A stretch of 5,024 nucleotides of DNA. It comes from an uncultured Hyphomicrobiales bacterium. Lineage in GTDB: Bacteria; Pseudomonadota; Alphaproteobacteria; Rhizobiales; Xanthobacteraceae. The notes below the pieces were generated by a model. It was given only the letters and a program-made list of their open reading frames with translations. It did not search any database and was not told the origin of the DNA. The position numbers and the translations under genes are program-made. Where the stretch lies: assembly GCA_903891395.1 (NCBI GenBank), contig CAITEM010000241.1, forward strand, positions 1 to 5,024, given 5' to 3'. Below, one piece after another: positions 3,692 through 5,024 of this stretch (positions are counted from its first letter, which is position 1; every line of letters begins with the position of its first letter).

Positions 3692-5024
3692 ATGTACGAC
3701 GCTACCGCTCTCAAATTTTGGTCGCTGGACGGCCCGACGCTGTCATTTGTGGCTGGCTGCATTGCCGCGCTGTTGGGATTATTCCTGATCTCCGCCTGGC
3801 TGCAGCAGCGCAATGTCCGCGCGCTGGCGTGGTGGGGCTCGGCGTACATGTTGGGCGCCGCGTCGATCGTATTCTGGGCTGCGCCGTCGCCATTGTTCAG
3901 ACTGCCGCCGGAGTTTTCCGAAGCGCTGATGTTTCTGGCCTGCGGCATGATCTGGAATGGTGTGCGGCTGTTCCATTGCCGGCGCTTATGGCCGGTCGCC
4001 AATTTCGCCGGTGCGATCATCTGGCTGATTGCCTGCCAGCTGCCTTTCATGCCGGTCGGCAGCGCCGTCCGCATCGCCTTTGGCGCCATCGTGGTGGCGA
4101 GCTACACATTTTTCATTGCGTTCGAGCTGTGGCGCGAACGGCGCAAGTCGCTCTACTCGCGCACCGCGGCCGTCGTGGTGCCATGCCTGCACGCGGCGAT
4201 CTTTCTACTACCGTTGGCGATCAAGGCATTCCTGCCTGAGGTCTTCGCCTCTGGTTGGCAAGCGGTGCTGGCGCTGGAAACGACGATATATGCCGTCGGT
4301 ACGGCCTTCATCGTGCTGCTGATGGTGAAAGATCATCACGTCCAGCATTTTCGCAAAGCCGCGACCACCGATCACCTCACCGGGCTTTTGAATCGCGGCG
4401 CTTTCCTCGAAGCCGCCAACGCCATGTCGGCCCGTCAGGGCCGGCACGGCGAGCCGGTGACCTTGTTGATGTTCGATCTCGACCATTTCAAATCGATCAA
4501 CGACCGCTTTGGCCATAGCGTTGGCGATAGCGCCTTGCGGGTTTTCGCGGACATCGCAACCAAAAGCATCCGCGCCAGTGATCTGGTCGGACGGCTCGGC
4601 GGCGAGGAGTTCGCCGCGCTCTTGCCGGAGCCGACTGAAGGCGCTCTGATGGTGGCCGAACGTCTACGCGCGGCGTTTCAGGCCGCTGGCGTCACCATCG
4701 ATGGCCACGACATGGCCGCGACCGTGAGCATCGGCGTGGCGACGTCGTATGCAGCGGTTCCAGATCTCGACGCGCTTCTCCTGCGCGCCGACGCAGCCCT
4801 TTATTCGGCCAAGCATGGCGGCCGCAACCGTTTCCAGGTCGCCAACGATGAACCCGGTGCGGAAGAGGCCAAACGCCGCTTGGCCGACCGCGAGACAATT
4901 GCCGTGAAGGGTCTGATCGGCCGCAAACTCGCCGCGCGCCGCGCCCGCCGCGGCATGGCGGCGGAAGAGATCCTCAATTATTTCTACCAGACCACCACCT
5001 ACAGCCATGGCCCGAAGGGCTGGA
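3692..5024 (+). CDS. Membrane-bound diguanylate cyclase (GGDEF domain), C-terminus cut by the window edge
   Basis: 444 codons are open from ATG 3692 to the window end. The enzyme makes cyclic di-GMP from two GTP. About seven hydrophobic segments (near residues 16-36, 46-63, 76-92, 103-120, 126-146, 158-178, 190-212) form a membrane sensor of unknown ligand. The GGDEF domain starts at TTDHLTGLLNR (225-235). By spacing against PleD, D262 (in FDLDHFKSIND) and E305 bind metal, N270 and D279 bind guanine, and the signature is G303-G-E-E-F307. R294-A-S-D297 is an intact RxxD inhibitory site. The domain should end near residue 384, yet the frame continues for at least 60 residues, rich in Arg, Lys and Ala (for example KLAARRARRGMAAEEIL, 412-428), with GC-rich third positions like true coding sequence. 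No in-frame ATG precedes 3692 after the stop at 3623-3625, though TTG codons do; the Shine-Dalgarno is poor (only an A-rich GAAAAAAGAA). It is monocistronic on its left, behind the operon terminator. Confidence 0.93.
   Translation, partial: MYDATALKFWSLDGPTLSFVAGCIAALLGLFLISAWLQQRNVRALAWWGSAYMLGAASIVFWAAPSPLFRLPPEFSEALMFLACGMIWNGVRLFHCRRLWPVANFAGAIIWLIACQLPFMPVGSAVRIAFGAIVVASYTFFIAFELWRERRKSLYSRTAAVVVPCLHAAIFLLPLAIKAFLPEVFASGWQAVLALETTIYAVGTAFIVLLMVKDHHVQHFRKAATTDHLTGLLNRGAFLEAANAMSARQGRHGEPVTLLMFDLDHFKSINDRFGHSVGDSALRVFADIATKSIRASDLVGRLGGEEFAALLPEPTEGALMVAERLRAAFQAAGVTIDGHDMAATVSIGVATSYAAVPDLDALLLRADAALYSAKHGGRNRFQVANDEPGAEEAKRRLADRETIAVKGLIGRKLAARRARRGMAAEEILNYFYQTTTYSHGPKGW

Noticed and set aside
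3559..4239. Frames on both strands at the start of the cyclase gene (minus 3559-4089, plus 3622-4239)
   Set aside because: The frame from ATG 3692 gives membrane helices running straight into a perfect GGDEF domain, whereas these alternatives have no domain and no good ribosome site.

Overview
The window looks like chromosomal DNA from an alphaproteobacterium, most likely of the order Hyphomicrobiales (Rhizobiales; Bradyrhizobium, Rhodopseudomonas or Xanthobacteraceae-like). The grounds are the high GC content with GC-rich third codon positions, an S9 protein with the long N-terminal extension common in alphaproteobacteria, a TTGACC-N17-TAGAAC promoter, and protein sequences that recall those of that group. 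The assignment rests on recognition and not on a search. The gene content is mostly core or housekeeping. I see no mobile element, CRISPR array, tRNA, rRNA, toxin-antitoxin pair or phage gene.

Left part (1-1353, minus strand): two genes probably transcribed together. Upstream in transcription is a crotonase-fold protein resembling ECHDC3. After a 40-base gap comes the N-terminal 165 codons of a CocE/NonD (peptidase S15-like) alpha/beta hydrolase that runs off the left edge. The crotonase lacks both classical hydratase glutamates, so its exact reaction is open.

Middle part (1354-2301, plus strand): a 119-base divergent intergenic region holds a two-part RNA hairpin. It is followed by a small, very basic DUF3175 protein and a PaaI-type hotdog thioesterase, separated by a short region with a near-perfect 18-base dyad and a hairpin.

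Ribosomal operon (2302-3445, plus strand): the conserved rplM-rpsI pair (L13 and S9). It has a clear sigma-70-type promoter, a short leader with a GC-rich hairpin close to the predicted 5' end, a 2-base intergenic spacing with a GTG start for rpsI, and a textbook UUCG-capped intrinsic terminator. It is a self-contained transcription unit.

Right part (3446-5024, plus strand): about 245 bases of non-coding leader, then a membrane-bound diguanylate cyclase with about seven N-terminal membrane helices and a GGEEF domain with its active and inhibitory sites intact. It carries an unusual basic C-terminal tail of at least 60 residues that is still open at the window edge.

The genes do not form one pathway. 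The window joins an acyl-CoA/ester-hydrolysis pair, two small stand-alone genes, a translation operon and a c-di-GMP signalling gene. I found no convincing undescribed system. The points most worth following are the tail of the cyclase, the non-canonical active sites of the crotonase and thioesterase, and the structured leaders and dyads.
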